Assembly: GCF_001302265.1 (NCBI RefSeq)
Contig: NZ_LHQM01000026.1
Span: forward strand, 1-33,729
DNA from: Streptococcus phocae
GTDB taxonomy: Bacteria > Bacillota > Bacilli > Lactobacillales > Streptococcaceae
Length of the DNA stretch: 33,729 nucleotides
Reading direction: 5' to 3'
The notes under the pieces are model-generated. The model made no database searches, was not told where the DNA came from, and saw nothing but the letters and a program-made list of their open reading frames with translations. The translations under genes were made by a program, and so were the position numbers. Shown piece by piece: positions 1-7,051 of this stretch (the stretch's first letter is position 1; each line of letters begins with the position of its first letter).

Positions 1-218
1 TTGAAGTTGTGATTGCAGCAATTAGAGAAGTTACTTTCCAAAACGACTCAGATAAGAAAAATTGGAAATATATCAAGGGTATCTTAGATAACTGGCTGAA
101 AGAAGGCATTAAGACTAAAGAACAGCTATCGGAACACCCTGACCCCCTAGAACCACTTATACCTAATGTTGACGTATCAGATAATTGTTTAGATGCTATG
201 GATCTTTGGAGCGAATAA
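1..218 (+). pseudogene. DnaD-like C-terminal fragment, copy 1 (cut by window edge)
   Basis: The open frame runs in from the window edge and ends at a TAA at 216-218. The peptide carries the C-terminal signature of the DnaD/phage replication-initiation family: an AAIREV helix, then KNWKYIKGILDNWLKEGI with the conserved Y-I-x-x-I-L-x-x-W core, then KTKEQL. A full DnaD-type protein is about 200 residues or more, so only its end is visible here, although upstream sequence outside the window could complete it. Bases 1-231 match 1588-1818 with only a handful of differences, so this is one of two copies. It is followed at once by a hairpin terminator. The family is fairly secure; whether the gene is intact cannot be judged. 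Confidence 0.6.
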
Positions 219-220
219 TT

Positions 221-256
221 AAAAGGAGTAAGCCCTTAAAAGGTTACTCCTTTTTT
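221..256 (+). terminator. Rho-independent terminator after DnaD-like copy 1
   Basis: AAAAGGAGTAA (221-231) pairs with TTACTCCTTTT (244-254) and continues into a T run. It starts two bases after the stop codon of the DnaD-like frame. Confidence 0.75.
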
Positions 257-401
257 GATTCCCATAAATGGCAAAGGGTTGCTGCTGCTATTCTAGTCCA
301 TTAGAGTAGAGTCTGATTCGTTATAAAAGAACTTCTATCGAAGAATATGAAATCCTTCAACCTTCGATAAGTGAATTAGACAACCCAAAACAACTGATTC
401 C

Positions 402-560
402 TTGAAATCTGTTGATAATATAACAGAAGACCAGAGTGATCTGACAGCCCTTAGAAAATGCAACAAAGAACTAAAAATGCAATTGGATATCCTAAAGCAA
501 GTGGCAGTGATTATCGTGCAACTATGCGCACTGGTGGAACCACAACCGTTTAAAAATATT
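402..560 (+). pseudogene. IS3-type orfA remnant
   Basis: The frame from 402 encodes a piece that resembles the end of IS3-family OrfA proteins: an acidic TEDQSDLTALRK stretch followed by NKELKMQLDILKQVAV, close to the leucine-zipper ending (NKELEMENDILKQAAL) of many streptococcal IS3-group OrfA. No helix-turn-helix part and no OrfB follow, and the frame then degenerates into AT-rich sequence. It is a relic without function. Confidence is limited by the short match. Confidence 0.45.
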
Positions 561-610
561 ATAAAAAATTTTTTCAAAAATGAACTTGTATTTATTTTTT
601 TTAAGGTATA

Positions 611-640
611 TTTTAATTGTTAACCAGTTAACAATTAAAA
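611..640. repeat. 30-bp perfect palindrome
   Basis: TTTTAATTGTTAAC (611-624) and GTTAACAATTAAAA (627-640) are exact inverted repeats separated by two bases. The palindrome lies at the point where the truncated bacteriocin-like reading frame begins. It could be an insertion-element end, a terminator (T-rich sequence lies on both sides) or an operator. Confidence 0.7.
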
Positions 641-1031
641 TGCGATAGGAGAATCAGCAGAGGATGTAACCGTTACAAACAACCATTATAAGGTTAGTAA
701 AGATGGGGTCAGGGTATTTTTAATTGACGGTAAAATCTTTGAATTGCCAGTTGATTCTCCAGATCCAACGCCAGAACAGATAATAGCTATGAAACAGCAG
801 CGTGGAAAATGGAGTGCAGCAGTTAAAGCTATAAGGAAAGGGTATTCAAAAGTTCCTTCTAAAGTAAAAGGGTATATTAATAAATTTATTGGTTTAGAAG
901 CCATCTTAGGAACGATTGATCATTTTACTGGTTGGATTGAAGATGGTATTTATCAAGCATGTAAAAATGCAGGAATGCCTGATTGGATGGCTTGGACTGT
1001 GGCTAAAGCCCTTACTCTTATAGCGTTATAG
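639..1031 (+). pseudogene. 5'-truncated bacteriocin-like protein gene
   Basis: An open frame runs from 639 to the TAG at 1029-1031, but its first possible start codon is a TTG at 744. Upstream codons read as normal protein (for example DVTVTNNHYKVSKDGVRVF), so the 5' end including any leader seems to be lost at the palindrome at 611-640. The C-terminal 80 residues are small and cationic (KQQRGKWSAAVKAIRKGYSK), followed by glycine-rich amphipathic helices containing GLEAIL, TGWIEDGIY and a hydrophobic AWTVAKALTLIAL tail. That pattern is common in membrane-active bacteriocins. Seven bases downstream is a small two-helix membrane protein, as expected for an immunity partner. The function is inferred from composition and context; I cannot name a family. 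Confidence 0.45.
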
Positions 1032-1038
1032 TGAAGAT

Positions 1039-1206
1039 ATGAATAAAAGTAAACTAAAGCAATTCTTTTTAATAATATGTTGTATTATTATATTTGTATT
1101 TGCAATAAAAAATTTTTTAAATGGACATTTTATCGTTGGTTCGATAAAAGCACTTTTAGTAGTCGTTTTGCTTATTATTTATAGTGATAAAAAATTGATT
1201 CCATAA
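1039..1206 (+). CDS. Small two-helix membrane protein, candidate bacteriocin immunity protein
   Basis: This 55-residue protein starts at ATG 1039 and stops at TAA 1204-1206. It has a basic start (MNKSKLKQF), a first hydrophobic helix (about residues 9-26), a short loop with NFLNGH, a second helix (about 31-48) and a charged SDKKLIP tail. Small, cationic, two-helix proteins directly behind a bacteriocin gene usually protect the producer, and only seven bases separate it from the bacteriocin-like frame. A strong terminator follows. Because the partner gene is truncated, this may be an orphan immunity gene. No family is recognised; the role rests on position and topology. Confidence 0.5.
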   Translation: MNKSKLKQFFLIICCIIIFVFAIKNFLNGHFIVGSIKALLVVVLLIIYSDKKLIP

Positions 1207-1237
1207 AATTCCGCCTCTTTCTTAAGAGATGAGAGAT

Positions 1238-1275
1238 AAAGGACAAACCACATTTTCAGATGGTTTGTCCTTTTA
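1238..1275 (+). terminator. Terminator of the bacteriocin-like/immunity unit
   Basis: AAAGGACAAACCA (1238-1250) pairs perfectly with TGGTTTGTCCTTT (1261-1273) over a 10-base loop and is followed by T-rich sequence. Confidence 0.85.
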
Positions 1276-1538
1276 TGTTTAAAAGAGTTACTTTATAGGA
1301 ATAAATGATTTTTTGAAATGATCGGAATATCAAAATGGTTAATTTAAGTTAAAATAAACTTACTTAAAACAGTGGTATCTACCCTTTTGGCCAAGACCAT
1401 AACCTAGGCATGTTAAGTAATCGTTGGTTGATAGATGGCATATAGCTGTAAGGATTTATGAAATGTGTTTGGTATTGTTGACGGTACTTCTCCTTCGAGA
1501 GTTTCACTTAATTAAAGGCACGTCACGCGCGTAGCTAG
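1276..1538. other. Gene-free stretch
   Basis: I see no coding frame with recognisable similarity here. The 12-bp word ATTAAAGGCACG occurs at 1511-1522 and again at 1874-1885, bracketing the second DnaD-like fragment; this may be chance or the scar of an insertion. Confidence 0.4.
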
Positions 1539-1805
1539 TACCTCAATGAAGATGTCGAAAACTATGTCACTCATAAGAAGATGACTGTTGAAGTTGTGAT
1601 TGCAGCAATTAGAGAAGTTACTTTCCAAAACGACTCAGATAAGAAAAATTGGAAATATATCAAGGGTATCTTAGATAACTGGCTGAAAGAAGGCATTAAG
1701 ACTAAAGAACAGCTATCGGAACACCCTGACCCCTTAGAACCACTTATACCTAATGTTGACATATCAGATAATTTTTTAGATACTATGGATCTTTGGAGTG
1801 AATAA
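1539..1805 (+). pseudogene. DnaD-like C-terminal fragment, copy 2
   Basis: The reading frame is open from 1539 (after a TAG at 1536) to the TAA at 1803-1805. It reads YLNEDVENYVTHKKMTVEVV and then the same DnaD C-terminal core as copy 1. The part before the ATG at 1581 is still DnaD-like, so this is a truncated gene rather than a real 74-residue protein. It differs from copy 1 by a few substitutions (for example VDVSDNCLDA against VDISDNFLDT). The copies diverge right after the shared AAAAGGAG that follows the stop codon, and this copy keeps only a weak version of the terminator. It is a relic of a phage or mobile-element replication gene. Confidence 0.6.
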
Positions 1806-1884
1806 TTAAAAGGAGCTACCCACTACAGATATTATAGAGCCTCAAAAAAACTCCTTATTGTTGATTCAACCACATTAAAGGCAC

Positions 1885-1909
1885 GAAAAAAGCAGCCCAG
1901 GGGCTGCCT
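1885..1909 (-). terminator. Terminator of the rpsF-ssb-rpsR operon
   Basis: On the minus strand, GCAGCCC-CT-GGGCTGC (1892-1907) is a perfect GC-rich hairpin followed by a run of six T (1886-1891). It begins 10 bases after the rpsR stop. Confidence 0.9.
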
Positions 1910-1917
1910 AGTTACAA

Positions 1918-2157
1918 TTAGTCTTCGTTTACGTAAGGCATAAGTGCCATAACGCGAGCACGTTTGATTGCTGCTGTTACTTTACGTTGGTTTTTAGCTG
2001 AAGTTCCTGTTACACGACGAGGAAGAATTTTCCCACGTTCTGAAACGAAACGGCCTAAAAGTTCAGTATCTTTGTAATCAACATATTCAATTTTATTAGC
2101 TGCGATGAAGTCAACTTTTTTACGGCGTTTGAATCCGCCACGACGTTGTTGAGCCAT
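1918..2157 (-). CDS. rpsR: 30S ribosomal protein S18
   Basis: This is the 79-residue S18 protein, which binds 16S rRNA in the platform of the small subunit as a heterodimer with S6. Hallmarks are the basic start [14 protein letters not shown], the core [26 protein letters not shown], and the [20 protein letters not shown] ending. The length is normal for Firmicutes. It is the last gene of the S6-SSB-S18 operon, 155 bases after ssb, and is followed by a strong terminator. An AGGAG-type ribosome-binding site precedes the ATG. Confidence 0.98.
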   Translation of the reverse strand: MAQQRRGGFKRRKKVDFIAANKIEYVDYKDTELLGRFVSERGKILPRRVTGTSAKNQRKVTAAIKRARVMALMPYVNED

Positions 2158-2312
2158 GTTTAATCTCCTTTATAGTATTCAGGTATACATTTGCGATAAC
2201 AAAGCTATGCGAAATGAAGAAAGTTCTTAAAAACATTTGTTTTATCAGCAACTTGTTGATTTCATAAGCTTTCAGCAAATCTATCCAATTCATGTAATCC
2301 AATTACCACTCT

Positions 2313-2804
2313 TTAGAATGGCAGATCGTCATCTGAAATATCCACAGGATTTGCATTCCCAAATGGACTTTCATCTCTCCCAAAGTTAGGTGTTTGTTGC
2401 GATGGTGCAGAGTAGCTATTATTTGCTGATGGTGCCTTCATGCCACCACCATTAAATGAACCAGCAGCGCCACCTTCACGTGTAGCACGACTTTCCAACA
2501 TTTGGAAATTGTCTGCAACAACTTCAGTCACATAAACACGCTGTCCTTGCTGATTTTCGTAATTACGAGTCTGAATACGACCTGTAACCCCAATCAAAGC
2601 GCCTTTTTTAGCCCAATTGGCTAAATTTTCAGCTGGTTGACGCCAGATCACACAGTTAATGAAATCTGCCTCGCGTTCACCATTTTGGCTTTTGAATGTG
2701 CGATTAACAGCAAGTGTAAATGTGGCAACTGCCACTTGACTTGGTGTGTAACGAAGTTCTGCATCTTTGGTCATACGACCAACTAGTACTACATTATTAA
2801 TCAT
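2313..2804 (-). CDS. ssb: Single-stranded DNA-binding protein
   Basis: This 163-residue SSB coats single-stranded DNA during replication, repair and recombination. The OB fold fills about residues 1-105 (start [20 protein letters not shown], then [17 protein letters not shown] and [21 protein letters not shown]). A flexible Gly/Asn/Gln-rich linker follows. The acidic tip DISDDDLPF is the partner-docking tail typical of SSB. It lies between rpsF (21 bases upstream) and rpsR in the conserved Firmicute order, so it should be co-transcribed with both ribosomal protein genes. Confidence 0.98.
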   Translation of the reverse strand: MINNVVLVGRMTKDAELRYTPSQVAVATFTLAVNRTFKSQNGEREADFINCVIWRQPAENLANWAKKGALIGVTGRIQTRNYENQQGQRVYVTEVVADNFQMLESRATREGGAAGSFNGGGMKAPSANNSYSAPSQQTPNFGRDESPFGNANPVDISDDDLPF

Positions 2805-2825
2805 AAACTACCTTCTTACTTGGAA

Positions 2826-3116
2826 TTAAGCGTCAAGTTTAACGATCATATGACGAAGAATGTCACCATTGATTTTTGACAGACGGTCAAACTCACTAAG
2901 AGCTACAGCGTCAGTCGCTTCAATGTTAACGATATGGTAAAGTCCTTCGCGGAAATCATTGATTTCGTATGCAAGACGACGTTTTTCCCAGTCTTTTGAT
3001 TCAACAACAGTTGCACCGTTGTCTGTCAAGATAGAGTCAAAGCGTGCTACCAAAGCGTTTTTAGCTTCTTCTTCAATGTTTGGACGAATGATATAAAGAA
3101 TTTCGTATTTAGCCAT
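2826..3116 (-). CDS. rpsF: 30S ribosomal protein S6
   Basis: The 96-residue S6 protein pairs with S18 on 16S rRNA. Motifs seen are [19 protein letters not shown] at the start, the central [25 protein letters not shown] and [19 protein letters not shown] at the end. The length is normal. It is the first gene of the rpsF-ssb-rpsR operon and is preceded by a GGAGG ribosome-binding site, a leader hairpin (3144-3165) and a sigma-A-type promoter (3191-3219). Confidence 0.98.
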   Translation of the reverse strand: MAKYEILYIIRPNIEEEAKNALVARFDSILTDNGATVVESKDWEKRRLAYEINDFREGLYHIVNIEATDAVALSEFDRLSKINGDILRHMIVKLDA

Positions 3117-3143
3117 TGATATTTTCCTCCTTTTGGTCTAATG

Positions 3144-3165
3144 ACCTAGGCCTTCTAGCCTAGGT
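3144..3165 (-). promoter_or_regulatory. Leader hairpin upstream of rpsF, possible S6:S18 feedback site
   Basis: In the mRNA, ACCUAGGC pairs perfectly with GCCUAGGU over a six-base UAGAAG loop between the rpsF promoter and its ribosome-binding site. Many bacteria carry an S6:S18-binding structure in this leader. I see the hairpin and its position but did not identify the diagnostic CCG bulge, so the autoregulatory role is inferred. Confidence 0.4.
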
Positions 3166-3190
3166 AAGTGAGGTATGCTCACAGAATACC

Positions 3191-3219
3191 ATTATACGAA
3201 AATATATCCTAAAAAGCAA
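3191..3219 (-). promoter_or_regulatory. Promoter of the rpsF-ssb-rpsR operon
   Basis: Reading the minus strand, TTGCTT (3214-3219) and TATAAT (3191-3196) are separated by 17 bases, a near-consensus sigma-A promoter about 75 bases before the rpsF start. Confidence 0.75.
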
Positions 3220-3394
3220 GAGTTTTTCTCACAAGATGTATTGTTTTACAGCCAACAAATCACTGACCTTCAAAAATGCTCTAAATTTGTTTCTTAAAAA
3301 GATAACACTTTTCAAAAGATTCTACACTAGTAAGTCTATTTTTAGAAAATAGTTTTACTAAATTTTGATATTAGCATGTCAAGTTGAAACATTT

Positions 3395-3724
3395 CTAAAG
3401 TTCAGTGTACTTATTTTTCTTTCCTTTGCTTTTTTCTACCGGATATTTTTTTTCGTTTTTTTTCAGTTTTTCTTGAATAATAGTATCCATATCAAGCCCA
3501 AGATTATTCGCCAACATATACGCATAAATCATTACATCTGCTATTTCTTCTTTCAACTCCTCTTGCTTATCTTTTACAACCTCTTCACTAGTTCTCCATT
3601 GGAATAATTCTAACAATTCATTTGCTTCAAGTGAAATTGAAATTGCTAAATCTTTTTCAGTGTGAAATTGGCGCCAGTTTCTATCATCTCTAAATTTATT
3701 TATTTTATCCATAATTTTCATCAC
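3395..3724 (-). CDS. MazG-like nucleotide pyrophosphohydrolase
   Basis: This protein of about 109 residues belongs to the all-alpha MazG/DCTPP-like superfamily, which hydrolyses (d)NTPs to NMP and pyrophosphate with metal help. The pattern is visible: FRDDRNWRQFHTEKDLAISISLEANELLELFQW (the E-x-x-E metal motif in SLEANELLE), then the second acidic pair in KEEIADVMIYAYMLANNLG (E-E-x-x-D). The tail is basic. The GTG at 3724 lies 9 bases from GGAGG and the ATG at 3721 lies 12 bases away; either may be the start. It is transcribed away from the GIY-YIG/DUF2075 gene from a short shared intergenic region. That layout suggests a functional pair, possibly anti-phage; this is inference. Confidence 0.85.
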   Translation of the reverse strand: MMKIMDKINKFRDDRNWRQFHTEKDLAISISLEANELLELFQWRTSEEVVKDKQEELKEEIADVMIYAYMLANNLGLDMDTIIQEKLKKNEKKYPVEKSKGKKNKYTEL

Positions 3725-3819
3725 AATTCGTTACCTCCTTTGTCTTAGTTTATCACAATTATTCACTCATATAATAATATTTTTATGCTACAATAAAGTA
3801 ACTGAGGAGAGGAGTTATT

Positions 3820-5541
3820 ATGGCACTTCACGATATTGATGCACCAATTATTAAAAAAATAGGCTATAATTTAGTGGAAATAGAGTCTATCCCACAAGAA
3901 AAGTTAATATTAGATTACCCCACAGTATACATTATTAAAGACCGCGATCCATCGGATAAACACAATTATACTGTCTATGTCGGTGAAACGGCTGATATTA
4001 TTCGCCGAACTAAGCAACACTTAAAAGACGATATTAAAAATGGGCGTGATGATTTTCAAAAATTGAGTGAATCAATTACATCTGAGATGTACATCATAGG
4101 ACATAAATTTTTCAATAAGTCTCTCACGTTAGACATTGAAAATAAATTTTTGCATTATTTATCAAGTATAGATAAAGTATCAAAGGTTAATAATCGCCGC
4201 GGAAATCCCCAAAAAGACTACTATACTTCAGAAGCTATGGAGAATATTTTCTCTAAGATTTGGAGAAAACTTAACAAAGAAAATTCAAACCTCTTCCCAG
4301 CAGAATCAGTTATTCGTGACTCTGCTCTATTCAAAGCTTCCCCTTTTCACAAATTAACCAACGAACAAATTTCAGCAAAAGATATGATTATTACTCATAT
4401 TATATCTATTCTCGGTCAAAATTTAGAGGGGCAATTACTTTTAGTCGAGGGAGAAGCTGGTTCTGGAAAAACCGTTCTTATGAGTAATCTCCTTTACGAC
4501 TTGTTCTATTCAGACGACTTGCCAATAAATAAAGAAAAGCTATCTATCCATCTTCTTGTAAATCATGAACAACAGTTAGTTGTCTACAAGCAACTTGCTA
4601 AAAAATTAGGCTTTAAAAATTATAATTATTCTGATGTCATTAATAAGCCAACTAGTTTTATAAATTCGCAGGCGAAAAAGGGTGAGAAGGCAGATATCGT
4701 TATTGTAGATGAGGCTCATCTACTGCTCACCCGAGGAAAGCAATCTTACCAAGGTAAAAATCACTTGAAAGATTTACTTGCCAATGCTAAAGTCGTAGTC
4801 GCAGTATTTGATGAAAATCAGATACTTTCAACAGAACAAATTTGGGAGCCGGCCCAATTTGCAGAAATGAAATTAGATGCAAAAGAAGTTATTACGCTAA
4901 AAAATCAAATGCGCATTAACTCAAGTAAAAATACTGTAGATTGGATTCGCAATTTGATAGATAATGGGGTAGTTGATATATTTACTCCAGATGATAAGTA
5001 CGACTTAAAAGTATTTGAATCTCCCACAGCTATGTACGATGCTATTAAGAAAAAATCGGAAAATCGGGAAAATGGAATCTCTCGTATAATTGCGACTTAT
5101 GATTGGAAATTTATTCAAGGAAAAAAACCCTCAAATAAAGATTATTGGTCTGTTGAGATTGATAATTTTTGCATGCCTTGGAATTTACAACTCCCCAAAG
5201 AAAAAAAAAGGGTCTGATTTATCTTGGGCTGAACAAGAACAATCTATCAAAGAAGTCGGATCAACCTTTACAATTCAAGGGTTCGATTTAAATTATGCTG
5301 CAGTCATCATAGGACCTTCTGTGACATACCGAAACGGAAAAATTGAATTCAACCCTGATAAAAGTTTTAATAAAAAGCTACTGAAAATCGAACCTTATCA
5401 GATGGCAACAAAGCTAAATTTGGAGAGATGCTTCTACGGAATGAATTAAATGTTTTACTCACTCGAGGGGTGAATGGTCTGTATCTTTTTGCTGTGGACG
5501 AGGAATTGCAAACTGCACTGATGAATGCTATCAATGTTTAA
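3820..5541 (+). pseudogene. GIY-YIG/DUF2075 ATPase, frameshifted twice
   Basis: The first frame (3820-5217) gives 465 residues. An N-terminal GIY-YIG nuclease domain shows YTVYVGE (about 51-57), the likely catalytic arginine (R62 or R63), H67 and the domain glutamate E107 in LDIENKF. A DUF2075-type ATPase follows, with Walker A GEAGSGKT (211-218), Walker B DIVIVDEAH (292-300) and QMRINSSKNTVDWI. The frame breaks in a nine-A run (5201-5209); with eight A it would continue GSDLSWAEQEQSIKEVGSTF through the GFDLNYAAVIIG motif. A second shift, somewhere in 5373-5450, returns to the first frame for EMLLRNELNVLLTRGVNGLY, the expected family end. All parts are therefore present. ATG 3820 follows a good GAGGAG site, with an extended -10 (TGcTACAAT, 3786-3794) upstream. 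It may be a true pseudogene, phase-variable, or affected by homopolymer base-calling. Confidence 0.8.
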
Positions 5542-6012
5542 CGAATAAGTGGTTACGTCAAAAACGATAACAATATACGTTTCATTAACTATCATTCTTT
5601 AAAAAGTAACCTTAGTAACAATCTCACATCTGATTTTCCATATATATATATCGATAGTCTATTATTTAATAAACATATAGAGCTTCTCTGAGTAAACAAA
5701 TAGCTAATTAATCGTTGGCAGTTAAGCTAAGTTAATAAAAAATTATCAAAAAAAAGCAGCTATCAGAGTGCTGATAGCTGCTTTTCTCTATTTTAAATTA
5801 TTTTATGGTAGTCCATAATTCCCCATTTTTAATATAGTTTTTTTAATATTCCTCAAATTTGCAAGCTAATTTTTATTGTTAGTGAACAAATCTTTGCCTA
5901 TAAAGACAGGTGCTTTAAACAACTTCTTAACCGTTTTGCTTTTCTAATTAAATTGCTCACCGCTCCTATTCTGAGATTCCTTTTGCATCGTTGTCCCTCA
6001 TCTCCTATCCCA
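5542..6012. other. Gene-free stretch between the DUF2075 gene and the dehydrogenase operon
   Basis: This roughly 470-base AT-rich region holds one clear terminator (5753-5785) and otherwise no frame I can assign. TTAACCGTTTTG at about 5928-5939 loosely resembles part of the att core near rpsI, but the match is too weak to call. Confidence 0.5.
5753..5785. terminator. Bidirectional terminator
   Basis: AAAGCAGCTATCAG (5753-5766) pairs perfectly with CTGATAGCTGCTTT over an AGTG loop, with an A run on the left and T's on the right, so it can end transcription in both directions. Confidence 0.85.
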
Positions 6013-6047
6013 TAAAAAACGTTCAAGAAAAATTTTCTTGAACGTTT
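6013..6047 (-). terminator. Terminator of the dehydrogenase operon
   Basis: AAACGTTCAAGAAAA and TTTTCTTGAACGTTT form a long perfect inverted repeat with a T run on the minus strand, 17 bases beyond the dehydrogenase stop. Confidence 0.85.
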
Positions 6048-6063
6048 TGATTTGTGATACCTT

Positions 6064-7041
6064 TTATAAGTCAAGGTGTTTTAGATTGACTATTTCAGCA
6101 TCTTTGACATTACCTTTTAAGAACGAATCAATATTCTTTAAAGTATCTTGTGCAGCTTGTACAAAGGCATCTTGTGAGTAAAAAGCAATATGAGGGGTCA
6201 CAACAACATTATTGAGGTTTACTAAAGAAGTCTCATCGAGATTCGGTGTTTCTGTAGAAAGAACGTCTAAAATGGCATAAGCCAGATTTCCTTGTGTTAG
6301 CGCTTGGTATAAATCATCTTCATTCACAACACCTCCACGAGAAGAATTGATAAAGACTGCGCCAGGTTTGACCTGCTCAAATAACTCCTTATTTAAAATA
6401 CCGCTAGTTGAGTCATTCAAGGGAAGGTGAGAAGAAATATAATCACTGTTTAGGAATATTTCTTTTAGGGAGACCTTTTCAATCCCATGCTTTTCAAAGA
6501 CTGCGTCTTCGACAAAAGGATCATAGGCAATAACTCGAGGCCCAAAAACCTTTAATCGCTCTGCTACCAGCTTTGGAATATTACCTAAGCCGATTAATCC
6601 AATGGTCTGAGTAGATAGTCTGCGAATATCTGGGAACAATTCATAGTCCCATTTGCGATCAACCTTGACCGAGTGGTTAAAATCAATCAACCGTCTATTG
6701 TGAGATAATATTGCAGCAACCACATAATTGGCTACTTCATCAACGCAATACTTGCTGATGTGAGAAACTGGGAGGTTGATTTGATTGGCATAATCCATAT
6801 CAATAGTATTAAAGCCAATCGAGCGATAAATAACTAGTTTCAACTTCGGTAAATTTTCCAACACGTGCCGTGTCAGAGGTTCATAAACAGTAATGATAAT
6901 ATCGGCATCTTTGGCATTTTCAATGACCTCTGCTTCAGTTGTAGATGGTTTCACCTCAAATTCAACAGCCATTCCTAAATGTTTGATGCATTCTTGCTCA
7001 ACAGAGAGCATGTCATCTTCAAAAAGTCTTACAATTTTCAT
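6064..7041 (-). CDS. D-2-hydroxyacid dehydrogenase family protein
   Basis: The 325-residue protein belongs to the NAD-dependent D-isomer 2-hydroxyacid dehydrogenases, which interconvert 2-oxo acids and D-2-hydroxy acids. The nucleotide-binding stretch is TIGLIGLGNIPKLVAERL (third glycine replaced by proline), followed by the VIAYDPF acidic turn that favours NAD. Catalytic motifs are INSSRGGVVNEDDL (Arg), a Glu region near LSTETPN, and TPHIAFYS (His). I chose the ATG at 7041 because GAGGAG sits six bases upstream; a longer frame exists to 7059. It lies 10 bases after the YjiH-type membrane gene and shares its operon and IclR-type control. The substrate is unknown; D-lactate-like or sugar-acid substrates are possible. 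Confidence 0.85.
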   Translation of the reverse strand: MKIVRLFEDDMLSVEQECIKHLGMAVEFEVKPSTTEAEVIENAKDADIIITVYEPLTRHVLENLPKLKLVIYRSIGFNTIDMDYANQINLPVSHISKYCVDEVANYVVAAILSHNRRLIDFNHSVKVDRKWDYELFPDIRRLSTQTIGLIGLGNIPKLVAERLKVFGPRVIAYDPFVEDAVFEKHGIEKVSLKEIFLNSDYISSHLPLNDSTSGILNKELFEQVKPGAVFINSSRGGVVNEDDLYQALTQGNLAYAILDVLSTETPNLDETSLVNLNNVVVTPHIAFYSQDAFVQAAQDTLKNIDSFLKGNVKDAEIVNLKHLDL

Positions 7042-7051
7042 GGTAAACTCC

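Noticed and set aside
1511..1885. 12-bp direct repeat ATTAAAGGCACG around the second DnaD fragment as a target-site duplication
   Set aside because: It is too short and not adjacent to inverted repeats; kept only as a note.
5928..5951. TTAACCGTTTTG... similar to the att core near rpsI
   Set aside because: Only a short, gapped match, with no integrase or rpsI sequence beside it; it may be chance in AT-rich DNA.
6026..6040. AACGTTTTGAT match to the att core
   Set aside because: It is part of a perfect terminator hairpin, which explains it fully.
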